This document shows, in pieces, positions 8,088-16,643 of a stretch of DNA of 64,000 nucleotides. The stretch lies in NCBI RefSeq assembly GCF_002270485.1, contig NZ_NQOG01000003.1, positions 1-64,000 of the forward strand. The letters are read 5' to 3'. How positions within the stretch are numbered: the stretch's first letter is position 1; every line of letters begins with the position of its first letter. The stretch is from Anaerostipes hominis (ex Lee et al. 2021). Its GTDB lineage: Bacteria; Bacillota; Clostridia; Lachnospirales; Lachnospiraceae. The notes beneath the pieces are model-generated. The model worked only from the letters and a program-made list of their open reading frames with translations. It was not told the origin of the DNA and searched no databases. The translations under genes were made by a program, and so were the position numbers.

Positions 8088-9377
8088 TTACTTTATTATC
8101 TGATCATAGAAATCATAAAACTTCAGTATCCTCAAGTATGTAACACGGTCCCTGATATACGGCGCAATTCTGGCCGTTTTTTCTTTCATAGACGGATCAA
8201 AGCCCAACTCTTCAAGACTTTTAACTCCGCCGACTTTTCGGAGCATATCCTCAATCTCCTCTGCTTCTGGGATCTCTTCGATGATTTTAATGATCTCTTT
8301 CGTCTTTTCACTCAATAGATCGGGATGTATGCTGTCCAAAAGGTTCGGATCATTAGTTTTTTTGATGCTCTCACACAGTTCTCTGTCTCTAAATGTTACC
8401 TCGATCAGACCAGTCTCTACATCTACATGATCTTTGATACAAAATTCACCTTTTTTCAAATATGATGCTGCCTTATGATAAATACCGCCGGCCAGAATAA
8501 GCCCGACTCCGACTTTTTCTCCATGATACGCGCTAATTTCCTCATTGATCACTGCCATTTCCCAGAAATGAGCCATATGATGTTCTGCGCCGGAGGCCGG
8601 ACGGGAATTTCCTGTCATCTGCATAGCCAATCCTGACAGCAGCAGTCCGTACATTAGTTCTTCATATGCTGCAATTTCGCCGTTTTTCAGCCCTTCCAAT
8701 GAATTCTTTAAATTATCAAGTGCTTCATACTCCATGCTGCAAATCCTGTCACAGATGTATTCCCCATTCAAAAGATGTGTAATCTTCCAGTCTGCCAGCG
8801 CCGTATATTTTCCAAGCAGATCTCCTGCGCCAGAGGCTGTCAGACGCATCGGTGCCTGAGCGATCACTTGGCTGTCAGCAATCACAAGGATCGGAGAAAC
8901 AGCGATCATGCTTTTTTTAAATCCATACCAGGACATGGCGGCTACGGTAGAGACATATCCGTCTACGCTGGCTGCCGTGGGCACGGAGATAAATGGTATC
9001 TTTTTTTCATAGGCGTGATACCTTGTCAGATCGTGAATCGTTCCGGAGCCGACTGCGACCAGACAGTCGGTCTCCTTCATCTGTTCCAATGCTTCCCGTA
9101 CCTTATTGACACCGACTTCATTTGCATGGAGATTTTCAGATTCCAATTTGATGATCTGAATTCCTTTGATAAGTGCCTCAACCTCTTTTCCTGCCGCCTC
9201 ATATGTATTCTCGTCACAGACCATTGCAAAACTATGATACCCTATATAAGGATCTTTCTGAAGTATCTCCGGTATCCTCTGCAGTGCACCTTCCTCCAGG
9301 ATGATCTCATTTACGGTCAGCTTATGATTCCTTCCGCAGCTGCATTTTCCAGAAAATTTTGTCATATCTATATTCAT
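8088..9377 (-). CDS. sn-glycerol-1-phosphate dehydrogenase (AraM/EgsA family)
   Basis: A 429-residue member of the iron/zinc polyol dehydrogenase fold. The N-terminal CSCGRNH element, the nucleotide loop VAVGSGTIHDLTRYHA (~112-127) and the metal ligands in ASGAEHHMAHFWE (~270) and SAYHGEKVGVG (~290) identify the AraM group. AraM of Bacillus reduces DHAP to sn-glycerol-1-phosphate, the archaeal-type backbone enantiomer. The gene follows the hydrogenase operon after a terminator-like hairpin (9397-9433) that ends only a few bases before its ribosome binding site, so it may be transcribed by read-through from the hyd promoter. Its metabolic role here is unknown. Confidence 0.85.
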   Translation of the reverse strand: MNIDMTKFSGKCSCGRNHKLTVNEIILEEGALQRIPEILQKDPYIGYHSFAMVCDENTYEAAGKEVEALIKGIQIIKLESENLHANEVGVNKVREALEQMKETDCLVAVGSGTIHDLTRYHAYEKKIPFISVPTAASVDGYVSTVAAMSWYGFKKSMIAVSPILVIADSQVIAQAPMRLTASGAGDLLGKYTALADWKITHLLNGEYICDRICSMEYEALDNLKNSLEGLKNGEIAAYEELMYGLLLSGLAMQMTGNSRPASGAEHHMAHFWEMAVINEEISAYHGEKVGVGLILAGGIYHKAASYLKKGEFCIKDHVDVETGLIEVTFRDRELCESIKKTNDPNLLDSIHPDLLSEKTKEIIKIIEEIPEAEEIEDMLRKVGGVKSLEELGFDPSMKEKTARIAPYIRDRVTYLRILKFYDFYDQIIK

Positions 9378-9396
9378 AGTATTCCGCTCCTCTCTT

Positions 9397-9433
9397 AAAA
9401 AAGATATCTTGTTCTGCCTTTATGATATCTTTT
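9397..9433 (-). terminator. Inverted repeat ending the hydrogenase transcript
   Basis: AAAAGATATC (minus, 9433-9424) pairs with GATATCTTTT (9408-9399), continuing into T's. It lies between hydA and the downstream dehydrogenase, right before the latter's AGGAG. It could be a weak terminator or a regulatory hairpin; AT content makes it weak. Confidence 0.45.
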
Positions 9434-9521
9434 CAAAGATACTACTTCAAGACCAGTTTGCTTCCGTCCATCCTGCATAAACTTTACCAGGCAGGAAAGA
9501 TACGAACAATGACAGTCTCAG

Positions 9522-11207
9522 CTATCTTTCATTATGAAGCAGCTTGTGTTCCTTTCCTTTCAGAATACCGTCATAAACAGTTGCCACGATCGGATTCTGG
9601 CTGGAAAGCTTGATCTGGGCCAATTTATCAATCTTATAAAGCCCTTCTACTCTGGCTTTCTTTGTCCTCGGTCCGATCGGCACAGGCTGGCCGCCGCCGG
9701 TAATGCAGCCTCTCTTGCAAGCCATGACTTCCACAAAGTCGTAGTATATTTCTCCCGCCTCTATTTTATCCAGTACCTCGGAGGCACATTTGAGGCCGTT
9801 TACCACTGCGATCTTTACGTCCCTGTCTCCCAGCTTGACGGAAGCTTCCTTAATCCCGTCCACGCCCCGGACACCGGTAAAGCTGATGGCCTCCAGATCT
9901 TCTGCCCGGTCGCTGTTCATCAGGCGGCGCAGGACGGCCTCTGTCACTCCTCCGGTCACGCCGAAGATTGCTCCGGCTCCGGAGGAGATTCCAAACGGCA
10001 TATCCAAAGCCTCCGGCTCTACCTGAGAAAGGTCAATCCCTGACTCCTGAATCATGCGGGATGCCTCGGTCGTTGTCAGAACATAATCTACATTTTGTTC
10101 CCCTTCATTGAAATGTTCCGGCCTCGTGATCTCTGCTTTTTTTGCGGTACACGGCATGATGGATACGACCACTGTTTTCCTTGAGTCGCCTGCCTCATCC
10201 ATTCGTGCCTCTTCTTTGATCAGCGCTCCGAACATTTCCTGAGGAGAACGGCACGTTGAAATTTTTTTCCTGAACTGTGGATACCTGTTCTCACAGAACT
10301 TCACCCATGCTGGACAGCAGGAGGTGAATAACGGAAGGTTATCTCCGGATTCAAGCCGTTCTACCAGTTCCTTGGATTCTTCCATGACCGTTAAGTCTGC
10401 GCCGAAGTTTGTATCATAGACTTCATCGAATCCGATCCTTCTAAGGGCGGCCACAAGACGCCCCAGTACATTTTCTCCTTTCGGGATTCCGAACTTGTCT
10501 CCCACGGCTACGCGCACGGCAGGAGCAATCTGGACAACGACCCGTATTTTCGGATCAGACAGCGCCTCCCAAACTCTTTCAATGTCCTGCTTGATCGTAA
10601 TGGCTCCGGTAGGACAGACTGCACGGCACTGTCCGCATCCCACACAGTCCGTTTGTGCCAGGTCTTTGTTAAAAGCCGTTGTCACCTGCATTTTTGATCC
10701 GCGGAATGCGAAGTCCAGGATTCCCATGCCCTGAATTTCATCGCAGGTCCTCACGCAGTCTCCGCATAGGATACATTTGTTAGGGTCCCGGATGATACAT
10801 TCGGAAGACAGATCCTTCGGTAGCTGCTTTTTATTGTTCTCAAAGCGCACCTCCTTGATTCCCAGCTGTCTGGATAATTTCTGCAGGACACAGACACCGT
10901 TTTTCGTACAGGTAGTACAGTCTCTGCAGTGGGAGGCCAGCAAAAGTTCAATAATCATTTTTCTGTGATGCTTAAGCCTCGGTGTATTTGTATAGATCAC
11001 CATTTTGTCTCTTGGTGTCTCAGAGCAGGATGCAAAGATCCTACCCCGGTCATCTTCCACCACACACATCCGGCATGCGCCGTATGTGGAAAGTTCGGAA
11101 TGATAGCAGAATGTAGGAAGATCGATCCCGGATTTGCGGATGACAGACAAAACATTTTTTTCATCTGTGAACTCTACTCTTCTGTTATTGATTGTCATAT
11201 AACTCAT
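9522..11207 (-). CDS. hydA: NADH-dependent [FeFe] hydrogenase catalytic subunit HydA
   Basis: A 561-residue group A [FeFe] hydrogenase. In order: N-terminal [2Fe-2S] domain (CRMCVVEDDRG, ~45-60), His-Cys [4Fe-4S] segment (HCRDCTTCTKNGVC, ~93-106), two [4Fe-4S] motifs (CILCGDCVRTC and CVGCGQCRAVC, ~140-200), then the H-cluster domain with TSCCPAWVKFCE, MPCTAKKAE and MACKRGCITGGGQP. All four H-cluster cysteines are present. With HydB and HydC it forms the cytoplasmic trimer that couples H2 turnover to NAD(H) and ferredoxin. It is the last hyd gene, 12 bases after hydB. Maturases HydEFG are not in this window. Confidence 0.95.
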   Translation of the reverse strand: MSYMTINNRRVEFTDEKNVLSVIRKSGIDLPTFCYHSELSTYGACRMCVVEDDRGRIFASCSETPRDKMVIYTNTPRLKHHRKMIIELLLASHCRDCTTCTKNGVCVLQKLSRQLGIKEVRFENNKKQLPKDLSSECIIRDPNKCILCGDCVRTCDEIQGMGILDFAFRGSKMQVTTAFNKDLAQTDCVGCGQCRAVCPTGAITIKQDIERVWEALSDPKIRVVVQIAPAVRVAVGDKFGIPKGENVLGRLVAALRRIGFDEVYDTNFGADLTVMEESKELVERLESGDNLPLFTSCCPAWVKFCENRYPQFRKKISTCRSPQEMFGALIKEEARMDEAGDSRKTVVVSIMPCTAKKAEITRPEHFNEGEQNVDYVLTTTEASRMIQESGIDLSQVEPEALDMPFGISSGAGAIFGVTGGVTEAVLRRLMNSDRAEDLEAISFTGVRGVDGIKEASVKLGDRDVKIAVVNGLKCASEVLDKIEAGEIYYDFVEVMACKRGCITGGGQPVPIGPRTKKARVEGLYKIDKLAQIKLSSQNPIVATVYDGILKGKEHKLLHNER

Positions 11208-11219
11208 GTTCTTCTCCTC

Positions 11220-13109
11220 CTACCCTTCAATATGGATCGCACCAAACGCACAGGCACTCTCACATGCACCGCACTTAATGCATTTATCATTGTCAATTAC
11301 ATACGGTTCTTTGATCCGTCCGCTGATGGCGTCTGCCGGACAGTTCCTTGCACACTTGGAACATCCTTTGCAGCGTTCCGGGCTGATGATAAATCTTCTC
11401 AGGGCACTGCAGTTATGAGAAGCACACTTCTTGTCGACCACATGTTCCACATACTCATCGCGGAACAGCTTAAGGGTACTCATGACAGGGAGGGCAGCAC
11501 TTTTTCCCAATCCGCAGAGTGCCGTCTCTGTGATCGTCGTGGCTAGCTCCTCCAGAAGGTCCAGATCTTCAGGCTTTCCTTTTCCCTCCACGATCCGCTC
11601 AAGAATCTCCAGCATCCGCTTGGTTCCTTCTCTGCACGGGACACATTTTCCGCAGCTTTCATTCTGGGTAAAATTCATGAAGAACCGTGCCACTTCCACC
11701 ATACAGGTGCTGTCATCCATAACAACAAGGCCTCCGGACCCGATCATGGCACCCATCTTTTTCAGGGAGTCAAAGTCCAGATTCACATCCAGGTGCGGTG
11801 TGATGAGGCATCCGCCGGACGGTCCTCCGATCTGTACCGCCTTGAATTCTCCGTCTCCCTTGATTCCTCCTCCGATATCATAGATCACTTCCCGGAGCGT
11901 CGTTCCCATAGGCACCTCGATCAGGCCTGTGTGATTGACACTGCCTGTCAGGGCAAACGCCTTGGTTCCGGGGCTTTTCTCAGGGCCGATCCCTTTAAAC
12001 CACTGGGCGCCTTCTGTGATGATCATCGGTACATTAGCGAACGTCTCTACATTGTTCAGCACCGTCGGTTTTCCAAACAGGCCCTGTTCTACGGTTCTCG
12101 GCGGTTTTACCCGGGGCATCCCCCGGCTGCCCTCGATGGATGCCGTCAGTGCGCTTCCCTCTCCGCACACGAAAGCGCCTGCTCCTTTATTGATATGTAA
12201 ATGGAAAGAAAAATCAGTTCCCAGAATATGTTCTCCCAGAAGTCCGCATTCTTCCGCCTGTTCTATTGCCCGTTTCAGACGGCTGATTGCCAGGGGGTAT
12301 TCCGCCCGCACATAAATATATCCTTCCCGGGCGCCTACCGCATAGGCGGCGATCATGATTCCTTCGATCATCTTGTGGGGATCTCCCTCCATGATGCTTC
12401 GGTCCATAAATGCACCCGGGTCCCCCTCGTCTCCGTTACATACGACATAGCGGATTTTCTCTTTCTGTCCGGCTACCTGGGACCACTTATACCCTGTTGG
12501 GAAGCCTCCGCCTCCCCGGCCTCTCAGATTCGACTCTGATATTTCGCTGACCACCTCTTCCGGCTTCATGTCAAACAGTGCTTTTTCCAGAGCCTCGTAT
12601 CCGCCGATGGATAAATACTCCTCTATATGTTCTGCGTCAATATGCCCGCAGTTTTTTAATACGTTTCTCGTCTGTTTTTTATAAAAGGGAATCTCTTCCT
12701 GCCTCTGATATTCAATTCCATCCCTCTTGAATAACAGATGCCTGATCGGTTCTCCCTTTTCAATCGTCCTGTGAAAAATCTCCTCACAGTCTTCAAGCTT
12801 CACCTTTGTATATAGGATTCCCTGAGGCTCGATCCTCATCAGAGGCCCCATCTCGCAGAAGCCATGGCATCCGCTTTTTTTCACTCCGATCTCACCGTCT
12901 CCGTGTGCAATCTCCGGTCCGAAATGGACTTCTACGTCAGGATGTTCCCCCACTAACTCACACATCCTGTCATAGATGGCGCCTGACCCGCCGGAAAGAC
13001 AGCCTGTACCTGCACAGATCAGGACCCGGCATTTGCTTTTGTTCATCTGCTCCCTGGAAGTTTGACGGATCTGTTCGAGAACTTCTCTGTTTTCAATTTT
13101 TTTCATCAT
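11220..13109 (-). CDS. hydB: Hydrogenase subunit HydB (NuoF-like, FMN/NADH)
   Basis: A 629-residue flavoprotein. An N-terminal thioredoxin-like [2Fe-2S] domain (CAGTGCLSGG... SGCHGFCEMGP, ~30-110) is followed by the NuoF core with glycine-rich NADH/FMN loop LRGRGGGGFPTGYKW (~194-208), FMN site CNGDEGDPGAFMDR (~224), SLBB domain, and the [4Fe-4S] motif ESCGKCVPCREG (~490). Two extra ferredoxin clusters close the protein (CKGCSKCARNC and CIKCGACESAC). This is the bifurcating-type architecture. It sits between hydC and hydA with no gap to hydC. Confidence 0.95.
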   Translation of the reverse strand: MMKKIENREVLEQIRQTSREQMNKSKCRVLICAGTGCLSGGSGAIYDRMCELVGEHPDVEVHFGPEIAHGDGEIGVKKSGCHGFCEMGPLMRIEPQGILYTKVKLEDCEEIFHRTIEKGEPIRHLLFKRDGIEYQRQEEIPFYKKQTRNVLKNCGHIDAEHIEEYLSIGGYEALEKALFDMKPEEVVSEISESNLRGRGGGGFPTGYKWSQVAGQKEKIRYVVCNGDEGDPGAFMDRSIMEGDPHKMIEGIMIAAYAVGAREGYIYVRAEYPLAISRLKRAIEQAEECGLLGEHILGTDFSFHLHINKGAGAFVCGEGSALTASIEGSRGMPRVKPPRTVEQGLFGKPTVLNNVETFANVPMIITEGAQWFKGIGPEKSPGTKAFALTGSVNHTGLIEVPMGTTLREVIYDIGGGIKGDGEFKAVQIGGPSGGCLITPHLDVNLDFDSLKKMGAMIGSGGLVVMDDSTCMVEVARFFMNFTQNESCGKCVPCREGTKRMLEILERIVEGKGKPEDLDLLEELATTITETALCGLGKSAALPVMSTLKLFRDEYVEHVVDKKCASHNCSALRRFIISPERCKGCSKCARNCPADAISGRIKEPYVIDNDKCIKCGACESACAFGAIHIEG

Positions 13110-13583
13110 TTAAGCTCCTCTCAGTTCACGGATCAGTTCAGCAGCAGCATCCGGGGTCATCGCCGGATAGACTTTGTCATTGACGGTGAGGACTGGTGCA
13201 AGCCCGCAGGCGCCAAGACAGGAAACGGTCTCCAGCGTGAACATCATATCATCAGTGGTCGCTTTCTCCTCTGAGAGCCCCAACTCACTGTAAAGACGTT
13301 CCAAAATGGAGACTGATTTGCGGACATGACAGGCTGTCCCGTTGCAGACTTTAATGATATATTTTCCTTTTGGTTCAAAAGAAAAGTTTTCATAAAAGGT
13401 CGCAACACTGTACGCCTTGGCTTCGTCAATGGACAGCTTTGATGCCACATAACTTAAAAGCTCCGGCGGAAGATAGCGATATTCTGCCTGAATATCCTGG
13501 ATGATCGGGATCAAAGCAGCCTGCGTAAGCCCGTGAGATGCTATGATCTCATCTGTTTTGTCATAGTAGGCCTGGTTTAACAT
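13110..13583 (-). CDS. hydC: Hydrogenase subunit HydC (NuoE-like)
   Basis: A 157-residue thioredoxin-like [2Fe-2S] protein of the NuoE family. The cluster ligands are in CNGTACHVRKS (~82-92) and CLGACGLAP (~123-131). It passes electrons within the HydABC complex. First gene of the hyd operon; an excellent GAAGGAGGT ribosome binding site precedes the ATG at 13583 and the promoter is at 13638-13666. Confidence 0.93.
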   Translation of the reverse strand: MLNQAYYDKTDEIIASHGLTQAALIPIIQDIQAEYRYLPPELLSYVASKLSIDEAKAYSVATFYENFSFEPKGKYIIKVCNGTACHVRKSVSILERLYSELGLSEEKATTDDMMFTLETVSCLGACGLAPVLTVNDKVYPAMTPDAAAELIRELRGA

Positions 13584-13637
13584 GAGATACCTCCTTCACA
13601 TTGTGCATTTTGGTTAAAATTTTATCAATCACTGTTA

Positions 13638-13666
13638 ATTATATGTCAAATTTGACTGATTATCAA
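13638..13666 (-). promoter_or_regulatory. Promoter of hydCBA with a palindrome in the spacer
   Basis: Minus strand TTGATA (13666-13661), 17-bp spacer, TATAAT (13643-13638). The spacer contains the perfect 12-bp palindrome GTCAAATTTGAC (13645-13656), well placed for a repressor to block RNA polymerase. The sequence does not match the Rex consensus as I remember it. Confidence 0.7.
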
Positions 13667-13699
13667 TAAAATAAGTATAAAACTTTCTCTCCAAACTGT

Positions 13700-13713
13700 A
13701 TTTCAAATGAAAT
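13700..13713. promoter_or_regulatory. ATTTCA/TGAAAT palindrome
   Basis: ATTTCAAATGAAAT, arms ATTTCA and TGAAAT. The identical 14-mer on the opposite strand occurs at 28169-28182 upstream of the glycyl radical genes. It lies ~35 bp upstream of the hyd -35 box, next to repeat copy B. It may be a shared operator, but AT-rich palindromes also arise by chance. Confidence 0.3.
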
Positions 13714-13717
13714 CACA

Positions 13718-13876
13718 GGACCTTCCCTATGAAATAAAAACGCTCCGCGGGTTGTGCACAGATGCGTAAGGAAATTATTTGCCTGCGGCAAATTGCATCA
13801 GGCACGCAAAGTTGTCAAGCCCCTCAAAGAGTGAGGGAGGGGTTGGGGCGTTGAAGTGGGCTTGCCCACTTTGTTC
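13718..13876 (-). repeat. Dispersed structured repeat, copy B (inverted)
   Basis: Reverse complement aligns to copy A (429-582) along its whole length with scattered substitutions. The hairpins CCCCTC/GAGGGG and ATTTGCC/GGCAAAT within GATGC/GCATC are preserved. It fills most of the intergenic gap between hydC and the alcohol dehydrogenase remnant, and is the outer partner of an inverted pair 13.1 kb apart. Confidence 0.75.
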
Positions 13877-13884
13877 TTCTTTTA

Positions 13885-14622
13885 TTACATCGCCAGTTTA
13901 AATATTTCTACAATATCTTTTATATTTAAGCGGCGCACCCAGCCGATGCTTCCGTCCTCATGAACAACGCGTACACGTTTCGCCATGCGCTCCATCACTT
14001 CTTCATCTAAGTCCTCGACTCCGGGAACATCCCTTAATTTTGTCGGAACACCGAGGCTTAAGAAGAACATTTGTCCCTGTTGTCTTTATACACATATTTC
14101 ATCCATGCAGGAGTGATCACCGCAAGTCCTGCTCCGTGAGTTACGCTCTGATATTCGCCGGATAATTCATGCTCGATGAAATGGGATGCCCAGTCTCCGG
14201 TTCTTCCCATACCGGTCAGACCATTGTGCGAAAGAGTCGATGCCACCATGATGCTGGCTCTTGCCTCATAGTTCTCAGGATCTTTCATGAGAATCCGTCC
14301 GCAGTCCATACATGTGTGGAAAATAGCCTCACATAAATAGTCCGTCAGTATGTCATTTTCCTTTTCAGGAGTAAAATATCTCTCAAATGAGTGAGACATG
14401 ATGTCAATGATGCCGCATGCCGTCTGAAATGGAGGCAGGGTCATCGTAAGTTCCGGATTTTCAATGGCAAATCTGGCACGGTTGATGTCATTGTCACAGA
14501 ACCGTTCTAAATTTTCGTCTGCTTTTGTGATAACACAGCTGTTAGACGCCTCACTTCCTGTTGCGGCAATAGTAAGAATGACACCTAAAGGAGTACTCTT
14601 CGTTGGCACATCGTGAGGTACC
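13885..14622 (-). pseudogene. Iron-containing alcohol dehydrogenase remnant
   Basis: Two pieces of a butanol-dehydrogenase-type iron ADH. The first (14609-14070) runs from near GVILTIAATGSEAS through the metal-binding DIMSHSFERYF and GLTGMGRTGDWASHFIEHEL to WMKYVYKDNRDK. The second (14070-13885, another frame) is the C-terminus from FFLSLGVPTKL. Roughly 30-40 residues between them are gone, with a frame change. The first ~130-150 residues, including the nucleotide-binding half, are also missing, replaced by a PRD-regulator remnant. Clearly nonfunctional. A complete paralogue-type gene is at 33586-34791. Confidence 0.85.
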
Positions 14623-14943
14623 CCGGATTCTTGTCAAAGCACGCTCTATATGAACATAAAGGCTTTCTTTTAATTCTTTGTCCCGGATCAGCTGAAGTCC
14701 CATGCGGTCTTCCACATATTCAATGAATGTATGGATTTTGGAATCCAGAATACTGTTTTTAACTGTATAGACTCTCGATGCATCCCCTTCTCTCCTCAGC
14801 CATTGGTAGAGAGTGGATTCATCTGCATGATTCAGAAGAATGTTTACCATCAGAGCATTCTTTGCGATTTCACCAACCGTCACATAACCCTTGCTGTTCA
14901 GAATCACTTCTATTATTTCTTTAATCCGATTCGACATCTGCAT
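14623..14943 (-). pseudogene. PRD-type antiterminator/regulator remnant
   Basis: An open frame starting MQMSNRIKEIIEVILNSKG that carries an N-terminal HTH-like piece and part of a PTS regulation domain (FIEYVEDRMGLQL...LYVHIERALTRI). It then runs into the alcohol dehydrogenase remnant in a different frame. The HTH looks internally shortened. It is interpreted as a truncated BglG/MtlR-family gene joined by deletion to the ADH remnant; family assignment rests on a short PRD segment. Confidence 0.6.
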
Positions 14944-14974
14944 CGTTCTTACCTCAAAAACATTTTAATACATA

Positions 14975-15736
14975 CTATTCAAAGATCACATCTATATCAT
15001 GATCAAAACAAAAAGTATCAAATTCTTCCGGCAGGGGACGGTCGGTGATCAATACGTCGATCTCCGCCAGATCAAATACTTTTATATAATATTTACAATT
15101 TATTTTTGTATGGTCTGCTAATAAAATGGTTTTTTTTGCCTGCTGATGATATACCCTGGTGATCTCCGCATCCTCTAAATATAAGTTTGTCAGCCCCTGT
15201 GAAACATCCAGGCCGCCCATCGACATAAAGCAGATGTCTGCATAGCGGGACCTCACATAATTGCAGGCATCTGCACCGTAGACTGCATCATTGAAAATAT
15301 CGTATTTTCCGCATACGACTTCTACATTTATGTTTGATGATTTTGCCAGTTCCTTGGCCGCGGCAAAGCCATGCGTCATGACATTTAACTTTTTATCCCG
15401 GTTGATATATTGAGCCAGATAAAAACAGGAGCTGCTGGCATCCATAAAAACAGAGTCACCATTTTGGACAAACTGCGATGCAAGCCTCGCGATATATTTT
15501 TTCTCCTGTATATTTTCATCGTGCCGGAATGCCTGCGGGTATTGTGTCTGCTGCCTGCTTATATAAGAGGCGCCGCCCCGGTTCCGCTTCAGCAGCCCCT
15601 TCTTATCCAGCAGTGTCAAGTCTCTGCGGATCGTCGGCTCACTGACATACAAAAGTTTTGTCAGTTCTTTGACCGAAATATAATTTCGCTCTTTTACTAA
15701 CTGGATAATTTTCCTTTCACGGTCTTCAAAGCTCAT
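14975..15736 (-). CDS. DeoR/GlpR family transcriptional regulator
   Basis: A 253-residue repressor: N-terminal DeoR HTH (residues ~5-58, with ISVKELTKLLYVSEPTIRRDLTLL) and a sugar-phosphate sensing C-terminal DeoRC domain. The start at 15736 is chosen because AAAGGAGG precedes it; an upstream in-frame ATG (15787) has no ribosome binding site and overlaps the promoter. It is divergent from the HAD hydrolase gene, the likely target, sharing a 161-bp intergenic region. Confidence 0.87.
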   Translation of the reverse strand: MSFEDRERKIIQLVKERNYISVKELTKLLYVSEPTIRRDLTLLDKKGLLKRNRGGASYISRQQTQYPQAFRHDENIQEKKYIARLASQFVQNGDSVFMDASSSCFYLAQYINRDKKLNVMTHGFAAAKELAKSSNINVEVVCGKYDIFNDAVYGADACNYVRSRYADICFMSMGGLDVSQGLTNLYLEDAEITRVYHQQAKKTILLADHTKINCKYYIKVFDLAEIDVLITDRPLPEEFDTFCFDHDIDVIFE

Positions 15737-15758
15737 AAGATTCCTCCTTTTGTTATCA

Positions 15759-15787
15759 ATTATACGAAATAAATTGATCGTATTCAA
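15759..15787 (-). promoter_or_regulatory. Promoter of the DeoR-type gene
   Basis: Minus strand TTGAAT (15787-15782), 17-bp spacer, TATAAT (15764-15759). Confidence 0.7.
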
Positions 15788-15836
15788 TCATAAGATGAAC
15801 GCTTTCAGTTTCAAAATTCAATTTTTCAATCAAATA

Positions 15837-15864
15837 TTGATAATTTACGAAAATCATATAAAAT
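15837..15864 (+). promoter_or_regulatory. Promoter of the HAD hydrolase gene
   Basis: TTGATA (15837-15842), 16-bp spacer, TAAAAT (15859-15864), followed by AGAAAGGAG before the ATG at 15898. Confidence 0.5.
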
Positions 15865-15897
15865 AGCATTAAAAACAAACAGAAAGGAGTCCGCTAT

Positions 15898-16530
15898 ATG
15901 AAAATCGACAGCATTATTTTTGATATCGACGGAACACTGTGGGATGTAAGAGATGAGATTGCTACGGCACTCACCAGAGAGGTTCACGACCAGGGGCATC
16001 CCGAAATAAACTTTACACTTGAGAATCTGACTTCCGTATTCGGAACTCCTCCAAATGAAGTTGCCGATCTGTTTATGCCCCACCTGCCGCCACAAGAGCG
16101 GTACAAACTCATGGAGGACTGCGGAAACCGTCAGATACAGCTTATTGAATCCTTACACACCGACCGGACTTATCCCGGAGTAAAAGATACAATTAAAAAA
16201 CTTGCACAGCAGTATCCCCTGTTTATCGTAAGCAACTGCCCCAGCGGTTATGTCCGTGCGTTTATGAGAAGAAACAAACTCTCTCCCTGGATCATGGACT
16301 ATGAAGAACAGGGTCGTACCGGATTATCAAAAGGAGAAAACATAAAACTTGTCATGGAGCGCAGCCGGCTGAAGTCTCCCATATATATCGGGGATACAAA
16401 GGGAGATGCCGAAAGTGCGAAAAAAGCCGGGATCTCTTTTGTATGGGCATCTTATGGCTTTGGCCATGTGGATAACCCAGAATACTCCATTGACGATTTC
16501 AGAGAATTACACAGATTACTGGAACAATAA
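15898..16530 (+). CDS. HAD superfamily hydrolase, phosphoglycolate-phosphatase/PGM-like
   Basis: A 210-residue HAD protein with motif I DIDGTLW (Asp nucleophile ~8-10), motif II in FIVSNC (~104), and motifs III/IV in YIGDTKGDAESAKKAG (~163-178). It has a helical cap between motif I and II, so it likely dephosphorylates a small sugar phosphate or similar. It is divergent from a DeoR-type repressor, which suggests control by a sugar phosphate. Substrate unknown. Confidence 0.85.
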   Translation: MKIDSIIFDIDGTLWDVRDEIATALTREVHDQGHPEINFTLENLTSVFGTPPNEVADLFMPHLPPQERYKLMEDCGNRQIQLIESLHTDRTYPGVKDTIKKLAQQYPLFIVSNCPSGYVRAFMRRNKLSPWIMDYEEQGRTGLSKGENIKLVMERSRLKSPIYIGDTKGDAESAKKAGISFVWASYGFGHVDNPEYSIDDFRELHRLLEQ

Positions 16531-16563
16531 AAAATTCTTTTCTCATTTTTTTAAAATTAGGGG

Positions 16564-16592
16564 TTGTAAACAATTTTTAATGAACTTATGCT
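16564..16592 (+). promoter_or_regulatory. Promoter of the serine hydrolase gene
   Basis: TTGTAA (16564-16569), 17-bp spacer, TATGCT (16587-16592). Confidence 0.5.
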
Positions 16593-16643
16593 TACATTAA
16601 GGATATCCTTTATCACATAAACCAATGGATGAAAGGAGAAATT

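Noticed and set aside
8775-9398. Long plus-strand open frame opposite the glycerol-1-phosphate dehydrogenase gene
   Set aside because: Antisense shadow of a well-supported gene; no ribosome binding site and composition is biased as expected for a shadow.
10929-11546. Plus-strand open frames opposite hydA and hydB
   Set aside because: Shadow frames of strongly conserved hydrogenase genes.
15791-15813. cre-like sequence TGAACGCTTTCA in the DeoR/HAD intergenic region
   Set aside because: Two bases shorter than the 14-bp catabolite-response consensus as I remember it; not enough to claim CcpA control.
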